Positions 7,067 to 12,450 of a stretch of 12,944 nucleotides of DNA are shown here, in pieces. The notes beneath the pieces are model-generated. The model was not told the DNA's origin, did no database searches, and saw only the letters and a program-made list of their open reading frames with translations. Location: the NCBI GenBank assembly GCA_003519685.1, contig DOWG01000077.1, forward strand, positions 10,647 to 23,590, in the 5' to 3' direction. Every line of letters starts with the position of its first letter. The stretch's first letter is position 1. The position numbers and the translations under genes are program-made. The DNA comes from Lachnospiraceae bacterium (lineage in GTDB: Bacteria; Bacillota; Clostridia; Lachnospirales; Lachnospiraceae).

Positions 7067-7660
7067 ATGAATAAAAAAGCATATAAAGCGTGGAAATCAA
7101 TGATTAATAGGTGCACAGGCACATATAATTTTGAAATTTATAAAGATGTCACTATTTGTGATGAATGGAATGATTATGCCAATTTTGAAAAGTGGTACGA
7201 AACCAATATATATGAGTTTGATGGTACTTTAGAACTTGATAAAGACCTGCTTTCTAGGCATAAGAAGATTTATTCCCCTAATACATGCTGTTTCCTACCT
7301 AAAAATATTAATACTTTAATTGCAAGTACCTCAAGTAGAAATCAATATCTTCCAGGTGTTTCGGTAAATGTACGTAAAAATAGAGTGACTTATACGGCTA
7401 CTGTAAAAGACGGAGGCAAAGTAATTACTAAGACTTTTAAAACTCAAAAAGAAGCTTTTTACTTTTATAAGGAGAAAAAAGAAAAAATAATTAAAGAAAC
7501 AGCTAATGAATATAGAGATGTGTTGCCGGAGCATATTTATAATGCATTAATTCAATACGAAATACCTATGACATGCGAAATACTTGAAAGGGCATTAAGG
7601 AATAAAGATTTAATGAGAGCCCAAGACTTCGAATTAATTTTAAAAGAATATCAACCGTGA
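7067..7660 (+). CDS. AP2-domain, homing-endonuclease-like protein
   Basis: This 197-residue protein starts at ATG 7067, with GTGAGG upstream. Residues 1-85 match a layout I recall from phage HNH-like or AP2-linked proteins: AWKSMINRC, DVTICDEWNDYANFEKWY, LELDKDLLSRHKKIYSPNTCCFLPKNINTLI. Residues about 91-145 resemble an AP2-type DNA-binding fold (YLPGVSVNVRKNRVTYTATV, then KTFKTQKEAFYFY). The last 45 residues are helical. I cannot see a clear HNH catalytic triad, so activity is uncertain. The gene is far more AT-rich than the DUF927 gene before it (20-32% GC in sampled lines against about 40%), a sign of separate origin. It ends one base before the GTGTTAC array. Likely a mobile DNA-binding or homing gene inserted between the replication genes and that array. 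Confidence 0.7.
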   Translation: MNKKAYKAWKSMINRCTGTYNFEIYKDVTICDEWNDYANFEKWYETNIYEFDGTLELDKDLLSRHKKIYSPNTCCFLPKNINTLIASTSSRNQYLPGVSVNVRKNRVTYTATVKDGGKVITKTFKTQKEAFYFYKEKKEKIIKETANEYRDVLPEHIYNALIQYEIPMTCEILERALRNKDLMRAQDFELILKEYQP

Positions 7661-7678
7661 TGTAACACTTGTAACACC
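7661..7678 (-). repeat. GTGTTAC repeats, inverted pair
   Basis: Two tandem copies, nine bases apart, read GTAACAC on the plus strand (7662-7668 and 7671-7677). They are the reverse complement of the GTGTTAC copies downstream. The stretch CTTGTAACACC (7668-7678) is an exact 11-bp inverted match to GGTGTTACAAG at 7848-7858, so the two arms could be bridged by one protein or pair as a hairpin. The first copy starts immediately after the stop codon of the preceding gene. Confidence 0.85.
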
Positions 7679-7763
7679 ATTTTTTCAAAAAATAAGGTCT
7701 TATGGTAGAAAACAAAAAATCAATAATTTACCGTTTACTCTCGCACGTATAGAGCACTTAGGG

Positions 7764-7780
7764 TGTGTTACGGTGTTACA
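7764..7780 (+). repeat. GTGTTAC repeats, direct tandem pair
   Basis: Two direct copies lie eight bases apart: GTGTTAC at 7765-7771 and GTGTTAC at 7773-7779. The second matches the full GGTGTTACA consensus (7772-7780). The pair mirrors the inverted pair at 7661-7678. Confidence 0.85.
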
Positions 7781-7826
7781 AAACTTGAAAAGCTAGTAAA
7801 ATCAATGGTTTCAGCGTATCACCACA

Positions 7827-7877
7827 GGTGTTACATAATTAAAAAATGGTGTTACAAGCACGAAAAGGGGTGTTACA
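7827..7877 (+). repeat. Three GGTGTTACA repeats with exact 21-bp period
   Basis: GGTGTTACA occurs at 7827-7835, 7848-7856 and 7869-7877. The start-to-start distance is exactly 21 bp both times, two turns of B-form DNA, so bound proteins would line up on one face of the helix. This is the classic geometry of iterons and cooperative operators. The last two copies fall inside the first codons of the open frame from 7846 and produce its repeated VLQ peptide. Confidence 0.9.
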
Positions 7878-8118
7878 AATTACAGAAAAAGTAAAACATA
7901 TACTCTCTCACGAAGAGGTTCGAAATATATTCAACGAAACTTACAATGTTTTTTATAAAAAATGGAGAAATATTTCTAATCCGGATGATTGGCCAAAGCT
8001 GATGCAGGAGATGTACGAGATAGATGCAAAATATGATTGTGACCTGTGCAGGCAAATCTTGCTGGAGTTGGTTAAGGTGATGCAAGATGAATTCTTGAAA
8101 AGACAAGGAGAAAAATAA
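7846..8118 (+). CDS. Small helical phage protein, start uncertain
   Basis: A 90-residue frame opens at ATG 7846, with no ribosome binding site before it. Its first codons are made of the repeated GTGTTAC motif (hence VLQ twice, seven codons apart), so the true start may be lower, for example GTG 7870. The body is helical and charged: HEEVRNIFNETYNVFYKKWRNI, a NPDDWPKLMQEMYEIDAKYD segment, and a final helix holding CDLC and ending in basic residues. I recall similar short proteins in Firmicutes phages but no known function. The position directly on the repeat array suggests a gene controlled by whatever binds the repeats, or one linked to origin function (inference). Confidence 0.6.
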   Translation: MVLQARKGVLQITEKVKHILSHEEVRNIFNETYNVFYKKWRNISNPDDWPKLMQEMYEIDAKYDCDLCRQILLELVKVMQDEFLKRQGEK

Positions 8119-8119
8119 G

Positions 8120-8503
8120 ATGTTAATACCAATAATTAAAATTAATGATAATGGCCATATACATGTTGTTGGGACAAATAGTCATGATGTTTTATTCGTG
8201 GATCAAAATACAGGCGGAATTCAGTATTTGAACCTGCAATGTATGGAAGGTACTAGAAAGCACAGCGGAAAATCTGAAATGAGCTTTGTCTCAAAGAAGC
8301 CAGAGGAATGGGATATCTATCCGACAATAGAGATGATAACAGTTGAGGAATTGATTGAGATCGCTACGAAGAACATGGTAGAGCAAACAGAAGCCAGCAT
8401 AAGACTACATGAAAGTTTTAAAAAGTATTTGGATGCAAAGAACATGTGTGAAGAAAAGCGTAGAGATGATGATGTCAGTGATACAAGCGGAATGTTGTTT
8501 TAG
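8120..8503 (+). CDS. Hypothetical protein, 127 aa, acidic tail
   Basis: This protein starts at ATG 8120, with AGGAG (8106-8110) nine bases upstream and a one-base gap from the previous gene. The first 60 residues look beta-rich (PIIKINDNGHIHVV, DVLFVDQNTGGIQYLNL). Residues 70-115 form a long helix (ELIEIATKNMVEQTEASIRLHESFKKYL). The end is acidic and finishes in GMLF, loosely like an SSB-type tail, although Pro is absent. I do not recognise the family. It is probably part of the same transcript as the alpha-CTD fusion gene that follows after 11 bases. Confidence 0.65.
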   Translation: MLIPIIKINDNGHIHVVGTNSHDVLFVDQNTGGIQYLNLQCMEGTRKHSGKSEMSFVSKKPEEWDIYPTIEMITVEELIEIATKNMVEQTEASIRLHESFKKYLDAKNMCEEKRRDDDVSDTSGMLF

Positions 8504-8514
8504 GAGGGATTCAA

Positions 8515-9846
8515 GTGAGTGAGGAACTTCAGAACAGTACTAATTCAGAATGGTATGTTAATCTGCAACTTAGAGATGTAAAGACCTATATCAGAGATAA
8601 TATCAACAGTGTTTCAAGGAGCTTTGTAGCGATCGGGTATTATCTGAAATACATCCGGGATCATGAATTGTTTACTGAAGATGGATATCAGAACATATGG
8701 GAACTTGCACAGGTTGAATTCGGAATAGGAAAATCGAGTGCATCAAGATTTATGGCCATTAATGACAGGTTCAGCAAGGATGGTAATTCTCCCATTCTTC
8801 TTGATCAATACAAAGATTTCAGCAGTAGTAAGTTATCCGAAATGTTAACAATGACTGATGAGCAGCTGGATCAGGTATCCATAACAACCACTGTGGCAGA
8901 AATCCGAGAGATTAAAAATCCAGATAAAGTTGTTGCGACGTCGCAACAGGAAGAGAAACCTATCAAGCCAATAACCATTGATGATCTCGACCTTTCCGTC
9001 CGAACATATAACTGTCTGAAACGTGCCGGCATTGATACGATTGATCAGCTCTGTGATTTGACAGAAGATGAGGTAATAAAAATTCGCGCTGTATCCCGGA
9101 AATGTCTTGATGAAATTAAGCTGAAACTATCCGAGATTGTTAGAGGGTTAAGACCAGATATCCCAGAAGTTGTGAACGATGAATCGAAAAATGTGGATAT
9201 TAAGCCGGAAATCGTGAACGATGTGGATGAAACCGTATCAGAAGATCCGGAAATTGTATCAGAACCGATTGAAACCGTAGAAGCTGATATCATCCAGGCC
9301 GATAAGGAATACGATTTCGATAAAACTGCGGCATATGAACTTGTCGATGTACTAGTCGCTATCCAAAATCATAAGTACGACTTGGAACAATACAAAAACA
9401 CTGAACTGGATGCACCGATCGTAAAGCAGGTGCAAATGGAATTGGATGCCATGAAACTGCTTGAAGAGTCAATGCGAATGTATGATGTACCTAAACCGGT
9501 ACAGCCGGAGCTACCGATCCTAAAGAATAATAATCAGCGGAAAGATTGGCTTGATAATTATACAGCCTGGCCGATATGGATTGATTTAAAAGAGACTGGC
9601 GAGCGGTATTACCGGTATGATTTTGATAATGGAATAAGCTTTGTTATTCGGGTAAGTCTACATCACAAATTTATCGGATGGGACAAGGGTGGTTACTCTA
9701 AAACGGAAACAGAATATAGCATGGAAGAATATTTTATTCTGGGAGGTCCCAGCCGTAAATGGGAGGCCGAGAATAAGACTTTCCGTGAAGGCATTAGAAA
9801 TAAATCAGCTATGGTGGAATTTCTGAAAGAACTGCAGAAAAATTAA
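8515..9846 (+). CDS. RNA polymerase alpha-CTD fusion regulator
   Basis: This 443-residue protein starts at GTG 8515, with AGGAGG (8502-8507) seven bases upstream. Residues about 12-90 form a helical DNA-binding-like domain (QNIWELAQVEFGIGKSSASRFMAINDRF) of a kind seen in phage and plasmid KorB/ParB-like regulators. Residues 152-207 closely match the C-terminal domain of bacterial RNA polymerase alpha (TIDDLDLSVRTYNCLKRAGIDTIDQL). DNA-contact positions equivalent to E. coli R265, N268, C269, K298 and E302 are kept, while G296 and S299 are Ser and Cys. An acidic linker (about 214-262) leads to an unrecognised C-terminal domain (about 340-443). Likely a transcription regulator that mimics or joins alpha's contacts with promoter DNA or activators. 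An 18-bp palindrome lies in its own gene at the domain boundary. Confidence 0.85.
   Translation: MSEELQNSTNSEWYVNLQLRDVKTYIRDNINSVSRSFVAIGYYLKYIRDHELFTEDGYQNIWELAQVEFGIGKSSASRFMAINDRFSKDGNSPILLDQYKDFSSSKLSEMLTMTDEQLDQVSITTTVAEIREIKNPDKVVATSQQEEKPIKPITIDDLDLSVRTYNCLKRAGIDTIDQLCDLTEDEVIKIRAVSRKCLDEIKLKLSEIVRGLRPDIPEVVNDESKNVDIKPEIVNDVDETVSEDPEIVSEPIETVEADIIQADKEYDFDKTAAYELVDVLVAIQNHKYDLEQYKNTELDAPIVKQVQMELDAMKLLEESMRMYDVPKPVQPELPILKNNNQRKDWLDNYTAWPIWIDLKETGERYYRYDFDNGISFVIRVSLHHKFIGWDKGGYSKTETEYSMEEYFILGGPSRKWEAENKTFREGIRNKSAMVEFLKELQKN
8931..8948. repeat. 18-bp perfect palindrome inside the alpha-CTD gene
   Basis: TGTTGCGACGTCGCAACA is a perfect 18-bp palindrome. It encodes the linker VVATSQQ (residues 139-145) between the N-terminal domain and the alpha-CTD. 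Three consecutive NCG codons (GCG ACG TCG) are unusual in this AT-leaning DNA, which suggests selection on the DNA rather than the peptide. Its ends, TGTT and AACA, match those of the Bacillus parS site, which also lies inside its own binding-protein gene (established knowledge). A self-bound site is an inference. Confidence 0.8.
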
Positions 9847-9858
9847 GGGGGTGAATTG

Positions 9859-10044
9859 GTGGAATACACGAAACAATTAATAAATAAGGCAGTCGGCAAG
9901 ACATGTAAAATCTGCAACAAAGTAATAACCGAGAACCAAGCCGGCAGTTGTGAATTCCAATATTCCAGGACTGCGAATCGGAGGGAATTATTTATACATA
10001 CAAAGTGCTGGGATGAGCTATACGGAAAGAAGGTACTGTCATGA
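9859..10044 (+). CDS. Small zinc-binding protein, 61 aa
   Basis: The frame opens at TTG 9856, but GTG 9859 is favoured, because GGGGG (9847-9851) lies seven bases before it. The 61-residue product has CKIC (residues 16-19, counting from GTG), a lone Cys in GSCEFQY, and HTKCW, giving a Cys and His set that could bind one zinc. Aromatic and basic residues fill the middle (YSRTANRRELFIHTK). This looks like a treble-clef protein of the type seen in phage early regions; no named family is recognised. Its stop overlaps the next start (ATGA at 10041-10044), so it is probably coupled to the HTH protein that follows. Confidence 0.7.
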   Translation: MEYTKQLINKAVGKTCKICNKVITENQAGSCEFQYSRTANRRELFIHTKCWDELYGKKVLS

Positions 10045-10289
10045 AAGAAAACTTTTATGCATTGCTTATATGCATCCTGAAGCCGGACTATACGATTGAT
10101 ATGAGTTTGCAGGTTATGATTGATGGGCTGTTTAAAAAAGAAAATACGACTATTAGGAAACCCGATATAGAGGACATGATCCGGTTGAAACGGGAGATGA
10201 CCTACAAGGAAATAGGCGAGATATACGGACTGAGTAAGCAGGCAGTGTATAGGAGGATTAAGAGATTTAAGGAGGCAATAGCGGTATGA
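10041..10289 (+). CDS. Helix-turn-helix protein, sigma-region-4-like
   Basis: This 82-residue protein starts at ATG 10041 in a four-base overlap with the previous gene. Residues about 53-75 (MTYKEIGEIYGLSKQAVYRRIKR) form a clear helix-turn-helix close to that of sigma factor region 4 and of small phage regulators. The first 45 residues are helical and may dimerise. It probably binds DNA as a small transcription regulator, and is one candidate to bind the GTGTTAC array or the intragenic palindrome (inference). Its stop again overlaps the next start (ATGA at 10286-10289). Confidence 0.75.
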   Translation: MKENFYALLICILKPDYTIDMSLQVMIDGLFKKENTTIRKPDIEDMIRLKREMTYKEIGEIYGLSKQAVYRRIKRFKEAIAV

Positions 10290-10660
10290 AAGTAAATGAT
10301 TTAATGACCGGACGTAATCAAGGCATGGCCATGGCGCTGAAGATAGTAAGAGATGGCGGCATTGAAGCACTCGAAAAGGAAATTGAGTACCGTAACCTTA
10401 CCGGAGTAAGCCTTAACATTACTCGGCCGGAGTTGGAGCAGGCTACTACTGCTATCCGGCTTCGAGCTACAGAGGTAGCAATCGCAATATCGCTGATTAC
10501 ACTGCTGGATGAATTCTGCTTCAGCAAATATCAGGCTAGGCGGTATAAAGAAGTATTTGATCAGCAGGTTGACAGGGTCCTGAATGATGAGGTTACTCTT
10601 AATGATTATCTAAAGCGGATCAGCAGAGACCTTGATATAAAAATGGTTATCAGGGACTAA
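10286..10660 (+). CDS. Hypothetical helical protein, 124 aa
   Basis: This protein starts at ATG 10286, overlapping the HTH gene by four bases. It is predicted to be mostly helical, with a hydrophobic stretch about residues 60-75 (ATEVAIAISLITLLDEF) that is too short and too mixed to be a sure membrane segment. The N-terminal NQGMAMALKIVRDGGIEALEKEI and the C-terminal charged helices suggest a small soluble protein. I do not recognise the family. The tight chain of overlaps with 9859-10289 implies the three genes are expressed together, so it may partner the HTH protein. Confidence 0.65.
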   Translation: MKVNDLMTGRNQGMAMALKIVRDGGIEALEKEIEYRNLTGVSLNITRPELEQATTAIRLRATEVAIAISLITLLDEFCFSKYQARRYKEVFDQQVDRVLNDEVTLNDYLKRISRDLDIKMVIRD

Positions 10661-10706
10661 GCGAAATTATCATTTAGCTGATTAAGGCGGAAAGGAAAAG
10701 TAAAAT

Positions 10707-11048
10707 ATGAATAATACAAAACTAGATTGTTCTTTAAATGACACAACAGTTTTAAGAAAACTAATATTAGAAAATCCAGAGTTGCCAATTTTAATGTTTT
10801 GTGGAGAAGATGCTTGGAGTGGCGAATATAATTATAGCCAAGCATACGCAAGCAAAGGGGAGATAGAAACTTTAACGTTATATAAAGATACGTGGTTAAC
10901 TAAAGATGATTATGAGGATAGGTTAGCCAATGATTTATCCGATGAAGAGGAATATATCGATATGACAGTCGAAGAATATGACAAAATGATAGATAAAAAA
11001 GTTGAAGAAACAGAATTTGTTAAAGCTATTGTCATTTGGGTTGGTTAG
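10707..11048 (+). CDS. AT-rich hypothetical phage protein, 113 aa
   Basis: This protein starts at ATG 10707, with AAAGGA (10691-10696) about ten bases upstream, after a 46-base gap that breaks the chain of overlaps. It has a conserved-looking pattern that I recall from many Firmicutes phages: VLRKLILENPELPILMFCGEDAW, then YKDTWLTKDDYEDRLANDL, then an acidic middle and a hydrophobic end EFVKAIVIWVG. The function of such proteins is not known to me. The gene is clearly AT-richer than its neighbours (25% GC in one sampled line), hinting at separate acquisition. It is strongly acidic overall. Confidence 0.65.
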   Translation: MNNTKLDCSLNDTTVLRKLILENPELPILMFCGEDAWSGEYNYSQAYASKGEIETLTLYKDTWLTKDDYEDRLANDLSDEEEYIDMTVEEYDKMIDKKVEETEFVKAIVIWVG

Positions 11049-11127
11049 TACAATTAAAAGTTAAGCCATAAGCCAACATAATCATATAAGGCTATAAATA
11101 ATTAATATAACCATGGAGGGGTATCTT
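11049..11127. other. 79-bp AT-rich gap with imperfect dyad
   Basis: No gene is seen here. An imperfect 23-bp dyad, GG-TATA at one end and TATA-CC at the other, spans 11090-11112, just before the ribosome binding site of the next gene. Seven of its eleven base pairs match. It could be an operator or a promoter-like AT tract; no clear -35 and -10 pair is visible. Confidence 0.25.
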
Positions 11128-11301
11128 ATGGATGCTGATAGGTGTGTAATGTGTGGAGCAATAATCCCGGAGGGCACCCAAGTATGCGTAAATTGCCTAA
11201 ATAGATGCATTGGGTGTCCCTGGGAAGATCCGGACAACTGTAAAGCCTGTAAAGGGCAGAAGGGAGCGAATAAGGATGCAGAGATTAATTTACACTGTTG
11301 A
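11128..11301 (+). CDS. Cysteine-rich zinc protein, 57 aa
   Basis: The frame also has an ATG at 11113, but GGAGGGG (11116-11121) lies six bases before ATG 11128, so that start is chosen. The 57-residue product carries four Cys-x-x-Cys pairs: CVMC 6-9, CVNC 20-23, CIGC 27-30, and CKAC in the second half, after a lone Cys near DPDNC. This is consistent with two zinc sites of rubredoxin or zinc-ribbon style. It is probably a small DNA- or protein-binding factor. It overlaps the next gene by 26 bases. Confidence 0.7.
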   Translation: MDADRCVMCGAIIPEGTQVCVNCLNRCIGCPWEDPDNCKACKGQKGANKDAEINLHC

Positions 11302-11449
11302 TATCGATGAAGAAGTATATGAACTTAGCGGATTATTAGATACTTTTGATACAGCAGTTCAGGTATTAACAGATTGCAATGTAGAACGGAGCCGGATTGA
11401 GTCTCCGGATGAAGTTTGTGAAAATGGAGAATGGGAGGATGAGGAGTAA
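11276..11449 (+). CDS. Small acidic hypothetical protein, 57 aa
   Basis: The frame is open from 11210, but AGGGAG (11261-11266) is nine bases before ATG 11276, which gives the better start and the normal short overlap with the upstream zinc protein. The 57-residue product has a beta-like start (MQRLIYTVDIDEEVYEL), a helical middle (FDTAVQVLTDC) and an acidic tail (ENGEWEDEE). I do not recognise a family. Its stop shares a base with the next start (TAATG at 11447-11451), so the two are probably co-translated. Confidence 0.6.
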   Translation: MQRLIYTVDIDEEVYELSGLLDTFDTAVQVLTDCNVERSRIESPDEVCENGEWEDEE

Positions 11450-11703
11450 TGAAAGCAAAAATATATATTGATGAAATCGTTAAAGTAAGACATCTTATCG
11501 AAGTCGAAGCAGAGGATGATGATGCTATAACTTCTGCACTGGATCAGTTAGAAATGGAAAGACATGATGATTTTGACAGTGCCGAATTTAGTCTTAGGAA
11601 TAACTACAATGATTTGTTAACAGTAGTTAATGTTAATCGTGAATATTCAGAAGATGGTGATGGTATTGAATATGACTACGAGGAGGATGATGAGGATGAG
11701 TAA
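11449..11703 (+). CDS. Very acidic protein, possibly DpnD/PcfM-like
   Basis: This 84-residue protein starts at ATG 11449, one base inside the previous stop. By my count it has 29 Asp or Glu against seven Lys or Arg, and it ends in an almost unbroken acidic run. The start (KIYIDEIVKVRHLIEVEAEDDDAITSALDQLE) loosely resembles the DpnD/PcfM family, small proteins of beta-helix pattern with a V-E-A-E-x(3)-A signature; this is a weak match. A DNA-mimic or partner-binding role is possible but not shown. Its 3' end contains the ribosome binding site (AGGAGG 11681-11686) for the next gene. Confidence 0.6.
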   Translation: MKAKIYIDEIVKVRHLIEVEAEDDDAITSALDQLEMERHDDFDSAEFSLRNNYNDLLTVVNVNREYSEDGDGIEYDYEEDDEDE

Positions 11704-12286
11704 TCTATTAGAACAAGCGAGTCAAAGAGTAATCGAAATTAACAAAGCTATGAGTGAGATAGAAAAGTTTGAGGATATTATCAGTGCTGGGCGAGATGCT
11801 GAAATTGCATTCGCAGATAAGGGTAATACAAAATACATAACTGTGTTGTCGCCGGAGAAGATGCAGGAGTTGAAGGATACTGTTTTAGTGGCTATTATTA
11901 ATTCCAAAAATGAAAAGGATGCAGAGCTGGAGCGACTACTTGGTATTGATAAGAGAAAGCCTGCTGTAATCAATCCGGAATTTGAAAAGGCAGTGCAGGA
12001 GATGGAACAGCAGAAGAAACCGGATCCGGTAGAGGATAAGCTTGCTGAAATCATAGACAAGCAAGTACAGGAGTTAAAGGACAAGCCTGAGATGACCCTT
12101 GAAGCAGTCACGAAGCTTTATATCGAAGAGGGTAAGACCTATAGGGAAATGGCGGAATACTTCGGGGTAAATAAATCAAATATTAATAACTTTATTTATA
12201 AAAATCACTTATCGGAATTAAAGCAAAAGCATGATTGTGGTTATGCGAAAAAGCCGAAGCAACCTGATAAAAAGGAGCGTCCCTAA
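11696..12286 (+). CDS. HTH protein with long helical N-terminus
   Basis: The frame is open from 11630, but AGGAGG (11681-11686) is nine bases before ATG 11696, which is chosen. The 196-residue product has a helical, coiled-coil-like N-terminal part (1-35), a small middle domain (36-85), a charged linker with KKPDPVEDKL, and a helix-turn-helix near the end (residues about 147-171: KTYREMAEYFGVNKSNINNFIYK). The last 20 residues are basic. It is probably a DNA-binding regulator or origin-associated protein. The 12-bp palindrome at 12019-12030 lies in the linker part of this gene. Confidence 0.75.
   Translation: MSNLLEQASQRVIEINKAMSEIEKFEDIISAGRDAEIAFADKGNTKYITVLSPEKMQELKDTVLVAIINSKNEKDAELERLLGIDKRKPAVINPEFEKAVQEMEQQKKPDPVEDKLAEIIDKQVQELKDKPEMTLEAVTKLYIEEGKTYREMAEYFGVNKSNINNFIYKNHLSELKQKHDCGYAKKPKQPDKKERP
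12019..12030. repeat. 12-bp palindrome ACCGGATCCGGT, copy 2
   Basis: Identical to 2439-2450, with the same flanks (AAACCGGATCCGGTA, 15 bases) and the same KPDPV reading. It lies in a charged linker, as does the first copy. Confidence 0.6.
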
Positions 12287-12446
12287 AATAGTTAAGGATT
12301 ATAACTCCGAAATTTGTCCGATATGCGGTAAACAAATATTTTTTACTGCGTTTATGACAAGACAGGATTACCGATTCAAGACCACAAAGCGCAGGATAAA
12401 GTACTATTGTAGCTGGAGCTGCTATAGCAAGGCAAAAGGACGGTGA
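12231..12446 (+). CDS. Small zinc-finger protein, start unclear
   Basis: A 71-residue frame opens at ATG 12231 and overlaps the HTH gene by 56 bases. The only good ribosome binding site, AAAGGAG (12271-12277), is followed by no ATG, GTG or TTG in this frame at a sensible distance; ATA 12288 is the nearest unusual choice. The protein proper begins around CPICGKQIFF (residues 29-38 from the first ATG) and has CPIC plus CSWSC, a typical single zinc finger of small phage proteins. It is basic. It is followed after four bases by the DUF1492-like gene. Confidence 0.6.
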   Translation: MIVVMRKSRSNLIKRSVPKIVKDYNSEICPICGKQIFFTAFMTRQDYRFKTTKRRIKYYCSWSCYSKAKGR

Positions 12447-12450
12447 TAGG

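Larger units (their letters stand above)
7661..7877. other. Candidate iteron origin or operator region
   Basis: This stretch, the largest gap between genes in the window, has seven copies of GTGTTAC: two reversed at 7661-7678 and five direct from 7765 to 7877. Between the two groups is an AT-rich segment (7679-7740) with a perfect ATTTTTTCAAAAAAT palindrome at 7679-7693, suitable as a DNA-unwinding element. Repeats, an AT-rich tract and a position right after the helicase gene are features of iteron origins (established for plasmids and phages). The alternative is a cluster of operators controlling the genes downstream. I see no convincing promoter or terminator; TTTACC at 7727 with TATAGA at 7748 has a poor 15-base spacer. 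Confidence 0.55.

Noticed and set aside
7702..7752. Tiny 16-residue frame (MVENKKSIIYRLLSHV) in the repeat region
   Set aside because: Very short, with a weak AAGG upstream, and in AT-rich DNA where such frames arise by chance.
7727..7753. Possible promoter TTTACC with TATAGA
   Set aside because: The 15-base spacer is short and both boxes are poor matches, so it is not supported as a promoter.
9843..10370. Minus-strand open frame of 175 residues
   Set aside because: It lies opposite three overlapping plus-strand genes with good start sites and clear zinc and HTH motifs, and shows no recognisable protein features.
1122..12030. Many GGATCC (BamHI-type) sites across the window
   Set aside because: About eight occur against about three expected, but most fall where GAT-CC codon pairs are favoured. 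Apart from the two identical 12-bp palindromes, there is no shared context.
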